Assembly: GCF_040219335.1 (NCBI RefSeq)
Contig: NZ_JAVJSQ010000029.1
Location: forward strand, 372,001 to 436,000
DNA from: Gimesia sp.
GTDB lineage: Bacteria; Planctomycetota; Planctomycetia; Planctomycetales; Planctomycetaceae
Reading direction: 5' to 3'
Length of the DNA: 64,000 bases
Part shown: piece after piece, positions 63,513 through 64,000 of the stretch
How the letters are laid out: each line of letters begins with the position of its first letter
Position numbering within the stretch: the stretch's first letter is position 1
Notes under the pieces: generated by a model
Told to the model about the DNA's origin: nothing
Database searches by the model: none
The model's input: only the letters and a program-made list of their open reading frames with translations
Program-made: the position numbers and the translations under genes

Positions 63513-63939
63513 GGCTTTAGTGCAGGTTTACTTTAGGGAACGTGTTATGGATACAAAATGATCGGCAACGTACCGACCTTGATCAAGAGCTCAATATTAT
63601 TCGGAACTTTTGAGAAGAAGCTCTCAAGTTTTACAGGGAGGCAGGCCCCGCAAATCGCATCACTCTACTGGTGTGATGGTTGACCCGGCAGGTTTTCACA
63701 ACAAGGGATCACTGACATCCGATACATTCGCAAGTAGATAATCTGAGCGTAAGGTGTGAGCGTAGAATCTTATCGTTGTATCGACTTCGGGGGAAGAGGA
63801 TTTTTGGTTAAATTCCGAAAACTCCCTGATTTATTGCCTCAACATTGTATACGTCAGAAGCCGAATGTGAAAGGGAAAAAAACAGGGAGAATTTCAGATG
63901 AAATTCTCCCTGCAGGTAAGTTCAAACTTTAACTAAGCT
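63513..63939. other. Intergenic region upstream of fusA
   Basis: 427 bases with no credible gene. It should hold the fusA promoter. Two small symmetric elements are visible: CTTGATCAAG at 63578-63587 and an imperfect inverted repeat around 63605-63630 (AACTTTTGAGA with TCTCAAGTT). The right end holds the terminator of the next gene. Confidence 0.5.
63876..63912 (-). terminator. Rho-independent terminator of the gene at the right edge
   Basis: CAGGGAGAATTTC (63883-63895) and GAAATTCTCCCTG (63900-63912) form a perfect 13-bp stem with a four-base loop, and on the minus strand a seven-T run follows (63882-63876). It lies 28 bases beyond the stop of the partial gene. Confidence 0.92.
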
Positions 63940-64000
63940 TATGCTTTTTCTTCCAGCACAGCCTGAGCTGCTGCCAGACGGGCGATTGGAACCCGGAAAG
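63940..64000 (-). CDS. C-terminal end of an unidentified gene
   Basis: The last 19 residues, ending RLAAAQAVLEEKA before TAA, of a minus-strand gene that continues beyond the window. The frame ends just before a strong terminator, which supports it being real. The product cannot be identified from so short an end. Confidence 0.6.

Overview
The window looks like chromosomal DNA of a marine-type planctomycete, most like the Gimesia/Planctomyces group. Evidence: a DUF1549-DUF1501 gene pair, a PQQ-type beta-propeller protein, mitochondrial-type elongation factor G, a Tad pilus locus, BatA/VWA/MoxR genes and several very long secreted proteins of unknown function. The species assignment is inference from gene content. 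I see no rRNA, tRNA, CRISPR array, insertion sequence or phage gene.

Layout. (1) 1-5171, minus strand: a Tad/Flp pilus operon (cpaA, tadE, cpaB, tadG-like, cpaF, start of a tadB-like gene). (2) 5802-6578, plus: an inositol monophosphatase family enzyme. (3) 6802-16877, plus: two overlapping giant genes (1135 and 2223 aa) for envelope proteins built from related beta-rich modules. (4) 35455 down to 16884, minus: eleven closely spaced genes. They start with MoxR ATPase, DUF58, BatA/VWA and VWA proteins. A DUF4175-like membrane protein, a Gln-rich coiled-coil protein, a secreted helical protein and an NPCBM protein follow. Three HtrA-type proteins end the run; only the first has a complete Ser-protease triad. 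(5) 44233 down to 35891, minus: DUF1549, DUF1501, PQQ propeller, tyrA, and purL with two PurS-like domains fused at its N terminus. (6) 44464-48281, plus: a polytopic membrane protein and an EF-G paralogue. (7) 52337 down to 48351, minus: a 1328-aa unknown protein. (8) 52928-57915, plus: a three-gene operon for a MotA/TolQ/ExbB-type channel protein with a long helical tail and two single-pass partners. (9) 57923-61339: CnoX-like thioredoxin, a QueD/PTPS-type enzyme, a CitG-like enzyme and a DHDPS-superfamily aldolase. (10) 61368-63512, minus: the main EF-G; the last 61 bases hold the 3' end of another minus-strand gene.

How the genes may work together. The MoxR-DUF58-BatA-VWA module resembles the Bat-type loci in which a MoxR AAA+ ATPase acts with VWA proteins on envelope targets. 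Here it runs co-directionally into one intact and two degenerate HtrA-like proteins, suggesting an envelope quality-control or sensing unit (inference). The MotA/TolQ operon looks like an ion-driven envelope motor with two dedicated stator-like partners. Together with the giant beta-rich proteins these are the least explained parts of the window. Many start codons here were chosen from ribosome-binding sites and signal peptides and could move by tens of bases.
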